A stretch of 9,869 nucleotides of DNA from Streptomyces katrae (GCF_000966975.1 NZ_JZWV01000038.1:1-9869), one strand, 5' to 3'; positions 1 through 5,835 are shown, numbered from the stretch's first letter. Notes: a model not told the origin generated them from the letters alone. Program-made: numbers and translations.

Positions 1-584
1 TCCGACGTGGTGACCGTCCGCCGCCAGATCTCCAGGGGGTCCACCGCCGCGGGGCCGGCGCCCAGGAGCACCGGGTCACCGGTGGTGTCGGCACCGGGGA
101 CGGAGGGGGCGGTGCGCGGAGCGCGGCCCGCGATCTGGCCGGTCAGGCCGGGGCCCGTGCAGGCCTGGCCGTCGGTCAAGGCGGCAGGGGCCGCGTAGCA
201 GTGGCCGAGGCAGCGTACGGCCTGGAGGGAGACGGCCCCGTCGGGGGAGACGCCTCCGGCACGGAGACCGAGCTCCTGTTCCACGGCGTCGAGCGGGTGT
301 CCGGCCGTCGCGGCGAAGCACGCCGCGCCGGTGCACACGCGGACATGGCGCCGTCCGTGGGGGGCCGCGAGATCGGCGTAGAACGTGGCCGGACCGAGGG
401 CCGAAGCGGCCGGCAGACCGAGCCGGGCGGCGACGGCCGGGGACCAGGCCGTGCTGTCGCAGGCGTTTCCCGTTCGGGCCCGCGCCAGTTCGTCCAGAAG
501 CCGGTCTCCAGGGCGTTCCCGCCGTGATGCGAGGGCCCGCAGCGCGTCGAAGCGGTCGGCCCCGGCGGTCTGTCCATGGCTCAT
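1..584 (-). CDS. NuoE-type [2Fe-2S] NADH-dehydrogenase subunit, probably fused to a NuoF-like part (partial, runs off left edge)
   Basis: Seen: an open frame of 194 codons from ATG 584 to the window edge with no stop. The start has a good ribosome site (GAGGAG, 4 nt before ATG). Residues 84-129 hold CTGAAC, then CLGHC; the spacing C84-x4-C89-x35-C125-x3-C129 is the classic thioredoxin-like [2Fe-2S] ligand pattern of NuoE/HoxE/FdsG proteins. Residues 10-80 form the usual helical N-terminal part. After the cluster domain the frame continues through a Pro/Gly-rich linker to DPVLLGAGPAAVDPLEIW near residue 170-187. A plain NuoE would end near there, so I infer fusion to a NuoF-like NAD/FMN domain, which the window does not show. 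Known for the family: electron transfer between NAD(P)H-bound flavin and a partner oxidoreductase. It lies 47 bp downstream of the CBS gene on the same strand, probably in the same transcript. Alternatives are a formate dehydrogenase or hydrogenase diaphorase subunit. Confidence 0.85.
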   Translation of the reverse strand, partial: MSHGQTAGADRFDALRALASRRERPGDRLLDELARARTGNACDSTAWSPAVAARLGLPAASALGPATFYADLAAPHGRRHVRVCTGAACFAATAGHPLDAVEQELGLRAGGVSPDGAVSLQAVRCLGHCYAAPAALTDGQACTGPGLTGQIAGRAPRTAPSVPGADTTGDPVLLGAGPAAVDPLEIWRRTVTTS

Positions 585-630
585 GGCTCCTCCTCGCAAA
601 GGAAAGCGGTCGGGGCCGCGCACCGCACGA

Positions 631-1122
631 TCAGGATCCGCGAGAAGCGGATGGGCTCCTTCCGCCCCCTCGTGCGCCCGGGCCGATCTCGTCCGCAGGG
701 CCCGGAGGCATCTCCAGGACGCTCCAGGCGACCGGGCCGAGCAGGTCCGCGACCCTCCGGAAGACGTCCATCAGCAGGTCGTCCACCGTCAGCACGCCTA
801 CGACCCGATGCCCGTCGAGGACGGGAAGACGCCGAACCCCGCTGGTGCGGAACGTCCGGTACGCGGTGTGGATGTCGTCGTGGACGCCGACCGCGACGGC
901 GGGGGTGGTCATGACCTGGAGCACCGGATCGTCACGGTCGAGCCCCGGGGCCACCGCGCGTACGGCGATGTCACGGTCGGTGACGATGCCGCGCAGGGCT
1001 CCGCCCTCCGTGACGGCCAGGCAGCCGACGCCGTGTACGGCCATCTGACGGGCCGCCTCTCCGACGGTCGTCGTGGGGGTGACGGACACCGCGGGCGCGG
1101 ACATGCATGCGGAGACGTTCAT
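631..1122 (-). CDS. Two-CBS-domain protein
   Basis: A protein of 163 residues made almost entirely of a CBS pair: CBS1 about residues 5-57 (ending GIVTDRDIAVRA) and CBS2 about 68-122 (ending GVLTVDDLLMD), then a polar Gly/Ser/Arg tail. Such pairs (Bateman modules) usually bind adenosine ligands (AMP, ADP, ATP, NAD) and act as energy sensors; no ligand or partner can be read from this sequence. The frame stays open upstream to 1335, but ATG 1122 is chosen because AAGGAG lies 7 nt before it and the CBS fold starts just after it. The ribosome site is part of a tandem duplicate. The gene is divergent from the 1310 gene, with a paired regulatory box between them, and probably leads an operon with the NuoE-like gene. 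Confidence 0.93.
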   Translation of the reverse strand: MNVSACMSAPAVSVTPTTTVGEAARQMAVHGVGCLAVTEGGALRGIVTDRDIAVRAVAPGLDRDDPVLQVMTTPAVAVGVHDDIHTAYRTFRTSGVRRLPVLDGHRVVGVLTVDDLLMDVFRRVADLLGPVAWSVLEMPPGPADEIGPGARGGGRSPSASRGS

Positions 1123-1128
1123 CGTCCA

Positions 1129-1152
1129 GCTCCTTCCGGCGGCTCCTTCCGG
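1129..1152 (-). repeat. Tandemly duplicated Shine-Dalgarno segment before the CBS gene
   Basis: The 11-base unit CCGGAAGGAGC (minus-strand sense) occurs at 1152-1142 and again at 1139-1129, period 13. The proximal copy puts AAGGAG 7 nt from ATG 1122 and is the likely functional site. The distal copy lies 20 nt from the start, too far for normal initiation. It may be a simple duplication or a standby ribosome site. Confidence 0.6.
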
Positions 1153-1198
1153 CCGGATCCGTGCCGCCCACGGTAGGCCCGGCGGGCGGAGCGGGGGA

Positions 1199-1236
1199 GG
1201 GCCGACCGGACCCGTGGAGCGGGACCGCATGGCCCT
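1199..1236. promoter_or_regulatory. Paired operator-like boxes in the divergent promoter region (copy A)
   Basis: Two imperfect inverted repeats lie together: GGGCC-N5-GACCC at 1199-1213 and GGGACC-N4-GGCCCT at 1221-1236, with starts 22 bp apart (about two helical turns). Their outer edges are 76 bp from the CBS start (1122) and 73 bp from the plus-strand gene start (1310), so they could serve both promoters. The same pair, in the same order and at a similar distance, precedes the acetyl-CoA synthetase gene at 9791-9826. The box composition and helical phasing recall DevR/DosR-type sites (GGGAC...GTCCC), but the internal spacing differs, so the regulator assignment is inference. Confidence 0.6.
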
Positions 1237-1309
1237 GGGCGCCGCCGGCCCGGCCGGGCACCATGGCGAGCAGATGCAGACCAGTACTCCTGCGCCGAGG
1301 TGACCTGAG

Positions 1310-1627
1310 ATGGCAGACACGACCTGGACCACCACGGGGGTCTACACGGGATCCGGCGGGGTCCTCACGGACGAGGCCGGGATCCTCACCGGGGAACTGA
1401 CGGTGCGCACCACGTGGGAGCCGGAGCGGGCACACGTGTGCGTCCAGTACGTGGGCGCCACCGAGTGGTACGCCCTGGCCGGCAGCCCGCTGCCCTGCGC
1501 TTCCGCCGAAGCCGGCCGCTCGCTCCACCAGAGTGCGGTGGATGCCGTCCGCGCCGGCGGTGCGACGCCCTTCGCCCCCATCGTCTCCGTCGGGTCAGCG
1601 TCGGCATGGGGTGCGTTTGCCGGATGA
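1310..1627 (+). CDS. Conserved-looking small protein of unknown function (105 aa)
   Basis: I do not recognise this family. Support for a real gene is a ribosome site (GAGGTGA, ending 6 nt before ATG 1310), very high G/C at third codon positions over nearly the whole frame, and its place just downstream of a putative operator pair. The protein is soluble-looking, with no signal peptide or membrane segment. The N-terminal half (residues 5-60) is rich in Thr, Val, Trp and Tyr in alternating patterns typical of beta strands (VRTTW, VCVQYVG, EWYALAG). A short helix (SLHQSAVDAVRAGG, 71-84) follows, then a low-complexity Ala/Ser/Gly tail with slightly weaker codon bias. The stress-protein gene starts 69 bp downstream on the same strand and may share its transcript. 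Confidence 0.75.
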   Translation: MADTTWTTTGVYTGSGGVLTDEAGILTGELTVRTTWEPERAHVCVQYVGATEWYALAGSPLPCASAEAGRSLHQSAVDAVRAGGATPFAPIVSVGSASAWGAFAG

Positions 1628-1696
1628 CCGAGGTGTGCACGCCTACGGACGGTGACATGCGGATCGCTTACCGGCAGGCATCGAGAGGTGGTGGAG

Positions 1697-2605
1697 ATGA
1701 TGGGACCCATGGCCCCCGTTGTCGTAGGAGTCGACGGTTCCGATGCCAGCCTGTCCGCGGTGGACTGGGCCGCCGATGAGGCAGCACGACTGTCCCTTCC
1801 CCTGCGCATCGTGTACGCCTCGCTGTGGGAGCACTACGAGGGAGCCGTGCCCGCCTGGACCCTCGACCGTCCCTCCGGACAGGTTCTCGCCGAGAACATC
1901 GTGGCGGCCGGCGCCGAGCGCGTACGGCAGCGAAGGCCCGGTGTGCCCGTCACGACGGACATCGTGGCCGAGGACGCGGCGAGTGCCCTGCTGCGCGAGG
2001 GACACATGGCAGACGTGGTCGTCGTCGGCTCGCGCGGACGCGGGGAACTGGCCGATCTGCTGCTCGGCTCCGCCGCTCTTGTCGTGGCTGCCAGGTCCTC
2101 GGGGCCGGTCATCGTCGTGCGCGGGGACCGGCAGGCCCTGGAAGGACGCCACGGACGCGTACTGCTCGGCATAGGCCCCCACGACGTGGACTCCCCAGCC
2201 GTACGGTTCGCCTTCCGCGAGGCCGCCGCACGCGACGCGGAACTCGATGTCGTCTGCACCTGGCGACGCCAACTGCACGAACCGGCCGACCACATGGCCG
2301 TGTCCGGCGACGTCCCCCGTGACCGCGAGCAGCGGGCGGCGGCGCTGGTGGACAAAGCCGTGGAAGCCGTGTCCCGGGACCATCCACAGGTGCTGCTGCG
2401 CCGCACCACGCTCGAAGGCACCGCACGCAAGGTGCTCACGGAGCGGTCCGCCGCAGCGGACATCCTCGTCGTCGGCGCACGGCGCCCGGGCAGCCTGGTC
2501 GGCATGGAGCTGGGGAGGGTGGCCCACCGGGCCCTGCACCATGCCCACTGCCCCGTCGCAGTCGTCCCGCAGCACCACGACGCACCGGTTCCGGATGAAT
2601 CGTGA
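1697..2605 (+). CDS. Universal stress protein with two tandem Usp domains
   Basis: A protein of 302 residues, the usual length for the tandem UspA type common in actinobacteria. Domain 1 (about 8-142) begins VVVGVDGSDAS and ends with the ATP-binding pattern G111-x2-G114-x9-G124-S125. Domain 2 (about 153-291) has the same fold signature (RVLLGIG; ILVVGARRPG near 257-265; CPVAVVPQ near 285-292), but its nucleotide loop is altered: Arg at 263 in place of the second Gly and Arg at 274 in place of Ser/Thr. So one nucleotide site is predicted. Family role: stress and dormancy survival, often ATP-binding. The frame is open from ATG 1652, but ATG 1697 follows AGAGG by 8 nt and starts right at the domain; ATG 1700 and 1709 are possible alternatives. 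Neighbours (CBS proteins, acetyl-CoA enzymes) fit an energy-stress role. Confidence 0.94.
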   Translation: MMGPMAPVVVGVDGSDASLSAVDWAADEAARLSLPLRIVYASLWEHYEGAVPAWTLDRPSGQVLAENIVAAGAERVRQRRPGVPVTTDIVAEDAASALLREGHMADVVVVGSRGRGELADLLLGSAALVVAARSSGPVIVVRGDRQALEGRHGRVLLGIGPHDVDSPAVRFAFREAAARDAELDVVCTWRRQLHEPADHMAVSGDVPRDREQRAAALVDKAVEAVSRDHPQVLLRRTTLEGTARKVLTERSAAADILVVGARRPGSLVGMELGRVAHRALHHAHCPVAVVPQHHDAPVPDES

Positions 2606-2719
2606 CCTCGGCCCGACCGGCGGCGCAACGGTGGTCTCGGCTGCGGCTGTGGCCGGCTTTCGATGATCTGGATCAAAGACCTCACCCGGACCATCTGTTG
2701 AGCACAACCACATACGCGC
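2606..2719. other. Convergent intergenic spacer
   Basis: This spacer of 114 bp separates the stops of the stress protein (plus) and the lectin (minus). I see no convincing strong hairpin with a T-run for either gene. It contains ATGAT-N4-ATCAA at 2663-2676, which resembles a Crp/Fnr half-site pair, but no gene starts here, so it is probably coincidence. Confidence 0.5.
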
Positions 2720-3211
2720 CTAGCGGCCGTTCGTGCCGGTGGCCCATATCGCCTGGTGGCTGGAGTTGTAGATGACGAGGTTGCCGTCCTGCTGGAAGGC
2801 GAGGGTCGAGCCCGGGTTACCCCAGGTGCCCGAGGACCACAGCGCCGGGCCGCCGCCCGCTGCGTAGACGACGAGGTTGCCGTCGGTCTGGAACGTGAAG
2901 GTCGAGCCCGAGTGGTTCCAGGTGTTGGAGGACCAGATCGGGGTGGCGGTGTTGTTGTAGATGACGAGGTTGCCGTCTTCCTGCATGGCAAGTTCGTAGT
3001 TTTGGACGCAGATGTACTCGCCGTGGGTGGTCCCGAAGCCTCCGTTGAAGACCCAGTCACCTTCACCCGTCTGCTTCCGATACTGGCACGCGTAGGGGAA
3101 CGGGTATCCGGCGTTCGCCGCGGGCGCGACGGTCATCACGGCGGCGACGCTCGCGGCGGTCACGAGGCCGGCGGCCAGGGTCTTACGCACGAGGGGCCTA
3201 CGCAAACGCAT
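2720..3211 (-). CDS. Secreted B-type (bulb/mannose-binding-like) lectin
   Basis: A protein of 163 residues. Residues 1-34 form a Sec signal peptide: basic RLRRPLVRK, a hydrophobic Ala/Val core, and likely signal peptidase I cleavage after ANA (34/35). The mature part (about 129 residues) carries three copies of the B-lectin sugar-binding signature Q-x-D-x-N-x-V-x-Y: QEDGNLVIY (77-85), QTDGNLVVY (108-116) and QQDGNLVIY (140-148), each followed by a Trp-containing strand (IWSSNTW, LWSSGTW, IWATGT). This is one complete beta-prism II domain. Two cysteines (42, 68) may form a disulfide outside the cytoplasm. Start ATG 3211 has GGAG 8 nt upstream. Known relatives bind mannose-type glycans or act as lectin-like bacteriocins; which applies here is not visible. 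It appears to be a single-gene unit. Confidence 0.93.
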   Translation of the reverse strand: MRLRRPLVRKTLAAGLVTAASVAAVMTVAPAANAGYPFPYACQYRKQTGEGDWVFNGGFGTTHGEYICVQNYELAMQEDGNLVIYNNTATPIWSSNTWNHSGSTFTFQTDGNLVVYAAGGGPALWSSGTWGNPGSTLAFQQDGNLVIYNSSHQAIWATGTNGR

Positions 3212-3245
3212 GAGAGGTCTCCAAGAACACGGCAGCAGACGACAT

Positions 3246-3284
3246 GCTCGTGATCATATATGCGCGGACTGTTCCGCTCGGTTG
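3246..3284 (-). promoter_or_regulatory. Possible promoter of the lectin gene
   Basis: Upstream of the lectin the sequence becomes locally AT-rich. A good -10 hexamer TATGAT (3258-3253, minus sense) sits inside CATATATGATC and would place the transcript start about 35 nt before ATG 3211. No clear -35 TTGACA is found at 17-18 bp, so this is a -10-only guess. Confidence 0.35.
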
Positions 3285-3346
3285 ACCTGAAAACCCGTCG
3301 GCCTCGGTCAAGTCGAGCTTCTGGCACGGTCGGTGGCCTGGTCGGC

Positions 3347-4006
3347 TCAACGGTGTTCACCGACGTCATCCGTCTCCCAGGCGAGTCGCTCCGTGACCCC
3401 GACGACACCGTCGACGGCGCGGCAGAGCCGTTCCACGACCGGGATCAGGCTCCTGAAGCGCAGCACGCCGTGGAGGGTCACCTCGCCGTCCTCGACGCTC
3501 ACGGAGACGGCGGACGGGTCCAGGTGGAGGGTCCGGTCGAGAACGTCACCGGTGATCTCCTGGCGGACGGCGTCGTCGTCGCGGAGGAAGATCCGCAGCA
3601 GGTCGCCGCGGGTGACGATGCCCACCAGGACATCGGCGTCATCGACAACCAGCAGTCGCTTGACCCGCTGGCTCTCCATGAGCCGGGCGGCCTCCGCCAC
3701 GGTCCAGTCGGGCCGTGCGCAGACGGGCGGTGCCGACATCAGCTCCTCCGCCGTGGTACCCGCGGCCTTGCCGCTTTCCCACGGTTCTGGCCGCGGCAGC
3801 GAGTGGAACCACTCGCCCTGATCGGCTGACTTCGGCAGGAGGTCACCCTCGGAGATCACGCCAAGCGGATGGCCGGCGGCGTCGGTCACCGCCACCGCGG
3901 AGACCTTGTGCCGGCCGAGCGTGCGCACGATGTCCTTGAAGGTCGCGTGGCCCGGGACCGTGACGACCTCACGGGTCATCAGCTCGCCCACTTCCCTGTG
4001 CCTCAC
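3347..4006 (-). CDS. CBS-CBS-BON domain protein
   Basis: A protein of 219 residues. CBS1 spans about residues 8-57 (GVISEGDLL at 49-57), CBS2 about 88-140 (GIVTRGDLLRIF at 129-140), and a BON domain about 147-211 (VSVSVEDGEVTLHG, then VERLCRAVDGVVGVTERL). CBS pairs bind adenosine ligands; BON domains are thought to contact membranes or other macromolecules. This architecture is common in actinobacteria, but its exact function is not established. The start is GTG 4006, with AAGGGAG ending 7 nt upstream; the frame is open far upstream to 4600, but that part is an out-of-frame shadow of the ACP and E2 genes. It is the last gene of the minus-strand run led by acetyl-CoA synthetase, separated from the ACP by a 266-bp stretch that holds a small BON-like frame. 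Confidence 0.95.
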   Translation of the reverse strand: MRHREVGELMTREVVTVPGHATFKDIVRTLGRHKVSAVAVTDAAGHPLGVISEGDLLPKSADQGEWFHSLPRPEPWESGKAAGTTAEELMSAPPVCARPDWTVAEAARLMESQRVKRLLVVDDADVLVGIVTRGDLLRIFLRDDDAVRQEITGDVLDRTLHLDPSAVSVSVEDGEVTLHGVLRFRSLIPVVERLCRAVDGVVGVTERLAWETDDVGEHR

Positions 4007-4047
4007 CGTGTTCTCCCTTGCTTTCGTTGCCGCGTCAGGTGCCGCCG

Positions 4048-4206
4048 TCAGGCCGGAACCCGCTGGTGGAGCGTGGACGTGACGTCCACGACGCCGGGAA
4101 CGGCGCGTGCGACGCGCACGAGTACGTCGGTCAGTGCCGGGTCGGCCACGTCGCCCTCCATCGGTACAGCACCGTGGTCGACGTGTACGTGTACGTGTAC
4201 GTGCAC
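4048..4206 (-). CDS. Small BON-domain-like reading frame (possible missed gene or remnant)
   Basis: From GTG 4206 to TGA 4048 a frame of 52 residues reads V-H repeats, then VDHGAVPMEGDVADPAL, then VARAVPGVVDVTSTLHQR. This matches the second half of a BON domain (strand, DG-V-x-G turn, helix, PGV-x-V-x-x-x-L) and parallels the BON domain of the next gene. Third codon positions are mostly G/C, as in real genes here. However, there is no clear ribosome site before GTG 4206 or ATG 4161, and the first BON helix is missing. The frame is open upstream to 4272 and is in register with the ACP, separated from it only by the ACP's TGA. It could be a short coupled gene, a decayed BON gene, or the C-terminal part of a readthrough ACP-BON product. 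I regard a remnant or small coupled gene as most likely. Confidence 0.4.
   Translation of the reverse strand: MHVHVHVHVDHGAVPMEGDVADPALTDVLVRVARAVPGVVDVTSTLHQRVPA
4072..4090. repeat. Perfect 9-bp-arm palindrome
   Basis: CGTGGACGT, one central G, then ACGTCCACG: a perfect inverted repeat of 19 bp centred at 4081. It lies 65 bp upstream of the CBS-CBS-BON start codon and inside the small BON-like frame (the codons for VVDVTST). It could be an operator for an internal promoter of the CBS-BON gene, or a chance result of the Val-Asp-Val-Thr codons. Confidence 0.45.
4183..4206. repeat. Hexanucleotide tandem repeat (GTGTAC)3 GTGCAC
   Basis: Three exact GTGTAC units and one GTGCAC variant in a row. 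On the minus strand it encodes alternating Val-His in the small BON-like frame. Gain or loss of a unit would add or remove two residues without shifting that frame, so length variation between strains is plausible. Confidence 0.75.
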
Positions 4207-4227
4207 GATCGCCGCGCCGGACGGGCC

Positions 4228-4265
4228 GACCGGTTCCCGGCCGGGGGCTGAGCGGACCGGTTCCC
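4228..4265. repeat. 11-bp direct repeat GACCGGTTCCC, period 27
   Basis: Exact copies at 4228-4238 and 4255-4265, between the ACP stop and the BON-like frame. The period is nine codons, and in the ACP register each copy gives EPV. It may mark a local duplication; no function is evident. Confidence 0.5.
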
Positions 4266-4272
4266 CACCCGT

Positions 4273-4539
4273 TCACGATGGGTCCTGCTGCGTGCCCTGG
4301 GTATGGGCCGCCACGTAGTCCGCGCAGCTCTCGAGCGTGGTGAGCGACGGGTAGTCCTGCTCCGGCAGGGCGAGCCCCGTGCGACCGCTGAGCAGCTCGA
4401 CGAAGTTGAGGAAATCCAGCGAGTCCATCTCCAGGGGTGCGCGGAAGTTCTCGCGGGGGGACACCGAGGAGAGATCGGCGCCGGGCACGACCTCCTCGAT
4501 CACCGCCTTGATCGTCTCGAGGGCTTCGTCGCGGGTCAC
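4273..4539 (-). CDS. Stand-alone acyl carrier protein
   Basis: A protein of 88 residues with the acyl-carrier fold. The phosphopantetheine attachment motif is EMDSLDFLNF (residues 37-46), with Ser40 as the modified residue; the acidic N-terminal helix (RDEALETIKAVIEEVV) and C-terminal YPSLTTLESCADYVA are also typical. The start is GTG 4539, which overlaps the E2 stop as GTGA; GGAGG lies 5 nt upstream inside the end of the E2 gene. Synthesis is therefore probably coupled to E2. Known: carrier proteins hold acyl groups as thioesters for fatty acid, polyketide or related enzymes. No ketosynthase or other fatty-acid gene is in the window, so its natural partner here is most simply the E2 acyltransferase (inference). 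It must need an external phosphopantetheinyl transferase. Confidence 0.93.
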   Translation of the reverse strand: MTRDEALETIKAVIEEVVPGADLSSVSPRENFRAPLEMDSLDFLNFVELLSGRTGLALPEQDYPSLTTLESCADYVAAHTQGTQQDPS

Positions 4540-5834
4540 AGGTCCTCCGGGTGCTGGAGCAGGCGGTCGAGTGCGGTGAGGAAGCGGGAGCCGTCCGCAC
4601 CGTCGCTGGCCCGGTGGTCGGCGGACAGGGTGGCGGTGACGGTCGGGTGGACGGCGAGCATGCCGTCCACCGCTACGGGGCGGTCGGTCACCCGCCCGAG
4701 GCCGACCATCGCGACCTGGGGCGGGTAGATCACGCCGAAGACCGTCTCGACGCCCTGATCACCCAGGTTGGTCACGGTGAGCGTCGGGTCCGCCGTCTCC
4801 GAGGCGCGGAGCCGGCCGTGCCTCGCCCGGGCGACGAGGTCCTTCAGCGTGGCCATCAGCTCCGGCAGGGGCATCCGGTCGGCGTCCGCCAGAGCGGGCG
4901 CCACGAGCCCGCCCCCGCGTAGCGAGACGGCCGTGCCGAGGCGGACGCCGGTGGCGGGCACGAACCGGTCGTCGCTCCAGTGGCCGTTCAGCTCGGGCAC
5001 CTCACGGGCGGCCAGTGCGACGGCTTTGAGCAGCAGTGCCGCCGGGACGAGGCGGTCGGCGACCTGCCGTGCGCCGTTCTCGGTGCGCATCCACTCCAGG
5101 GCGGAGGCGAGGTCGATGACCGTCGACAGGTAGTAGTGGGGGATCTCCCGCTTGGCGCGGGTCATCAGCCGGGCGATGGCGAGGCGGTCGCCGGGGGGCG
5201 GCGCCGCGCGGGTCCCGGCGGGCGGCGGAGGCGGTCCGGCCGGCGCCGCCCGTTCGGCCGGGGCCGCGGGAGCGGGCCCCTCGCCCGCAGCCCCGGCTGC
5301 GGCGCGGACGTCGTCGGCCTTGATCGCGCCGCGGCTGCCGGTGCCCTTGACGGAGGCGAGGTCGACACCCAAGGACTCGGCGAGGCGCCGGGCGAGCGGT
5401 GATGCCGTGATCCGCGCCGGCGCCGGGTGCGCGGCTCGGGACACGTCCTCGCGGGTGATCCGTCCGCCCATGCCGCTGCCGTGTACGGCCTGGAGGTCCA
5501 CTCCTTCCTCGGCCGCCTGGTGGCGTACGAGGGGTGTGGTCAGGGCGGGCCCGGTCAGGACCGGCGCGGGCGCTGCGCTCGGCGCCCGGCCCCGGGAGGC
5601 GGTGGGGCCGATGACGGCCAGAGGGGTTCCCACGGGCACCGTGGTGCCCGGCTCGACCAGAAGTTCCGTGATGGTGCCCGACTCGAAGCACTCGACCTCG
5701 ATCGTCGACTTGGCCGTCTCCACGACGGCGACGACGTCGCCCCGCGCGACCTCGCCCCCTTCCGCGACCAGCCACTCGACGAGGGTGCCTTCGTCCATGT
5801 CGGCTCCGAGGGACGGCATGGTGAACTCGCCCAT
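4536..5834 (-). CDS. pdhC: 2-oxo acid dehydrogenase E2 (dihydrolipoyl acyltransferase), two subunit-binding domains
   Basis: A protein of 432 residues. The N-terminal lipoyl domain is about 1-76, with lipoyl Lys42 in VETAKSTIEV. There are two peripheral subunit-binding-like domains: 98-134 (TTPLVRHQAAEEGVDL...GRITREDV) and 144-180 (ASPLARRLAESLGVDL...GAIKADDV). An Ala/Pro hinge spans about 181-213, and the acyltransferase domain 215-432 has the active-site motif ADHRASDG (His407, Asp411) and TVTNLG. Family reaction: the acyl group from E1 is carried on lipoate and passed to CoA. Most E2 proteins have one subunit-binding domain, so the pair is unusual. ATG 5834 begins one base after the E1-beta stop, with only a weak GGTGG upstream, so translational coupling is likely. 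Its stop overlaps the ACP start. Pyruvate is the likeliest substrate, but branched-chain or acetoin types cannot be excluded. Confidence 0.95.
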   Translation of the reverse strand: MGEFTMPSLGADMDEGTLVEWLVAEGGEVARGDVVAVVETAKSTIEVECFESGTITELLVEPGTTVPVGTPLAVIGPTASRGRAPSAAPAPVLTGPALTTPLVRHQAAEEGVDLQAVHGSGMGGRITREDVSRAAHPAPARITASPLARRLAESLGVDLASVKGTGSRGAIKADDVRAAAGAAGEGPAPAAPAERAAPAGPPPPPAGTRAAPPPGDRLAIARLMTRAKREIPHYYLSTVIDLASALEWMRTENGARQVADRLVPAALLLKAVALAAREVPELNGHWSDDRFVPATGVRLGTAVSLRGGGLVAPALADADRMPLPELMATLKDLVARARHGRLRASETADPTLTVTNLGDQGVETVFGVIYPPQVAMVGLGRVTDRPVAVDGMLAVHPTVTATLSADHRASDGADGSRFLTALDRLLQHPEDL

Positions 5835-5835
5835 G

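Noticed and set aside
2663..2676. ATGAT-N4-ATCAA, similar to a Crp/Fnr box
   Set aside because: It lies between two convergent gene ends, with no promoter or start nearby, and is best read as chance.
1643..2713. Long minus-strand open frame opposite the universal stress protein
   Set aside because: Shadow of a well-supported plus-strand gene; no domain resemblance in the translation.
3282..3311. TTGACC...GGTCAA inverted repeat after the CBS-BON stop, considered as a terminator
   Set aside because: Only six-base arms with an 18-base loop, and no T-run directly after the stem.
4006..4600. N-terminal extension of the CBS-BON frame up to 4600
   Set aside because: Arg/Pro-rich translation overlapping the ACP and E2 genes out of frame; GTG 4006 has a good ribosome site and directly precedes the CBS fold.
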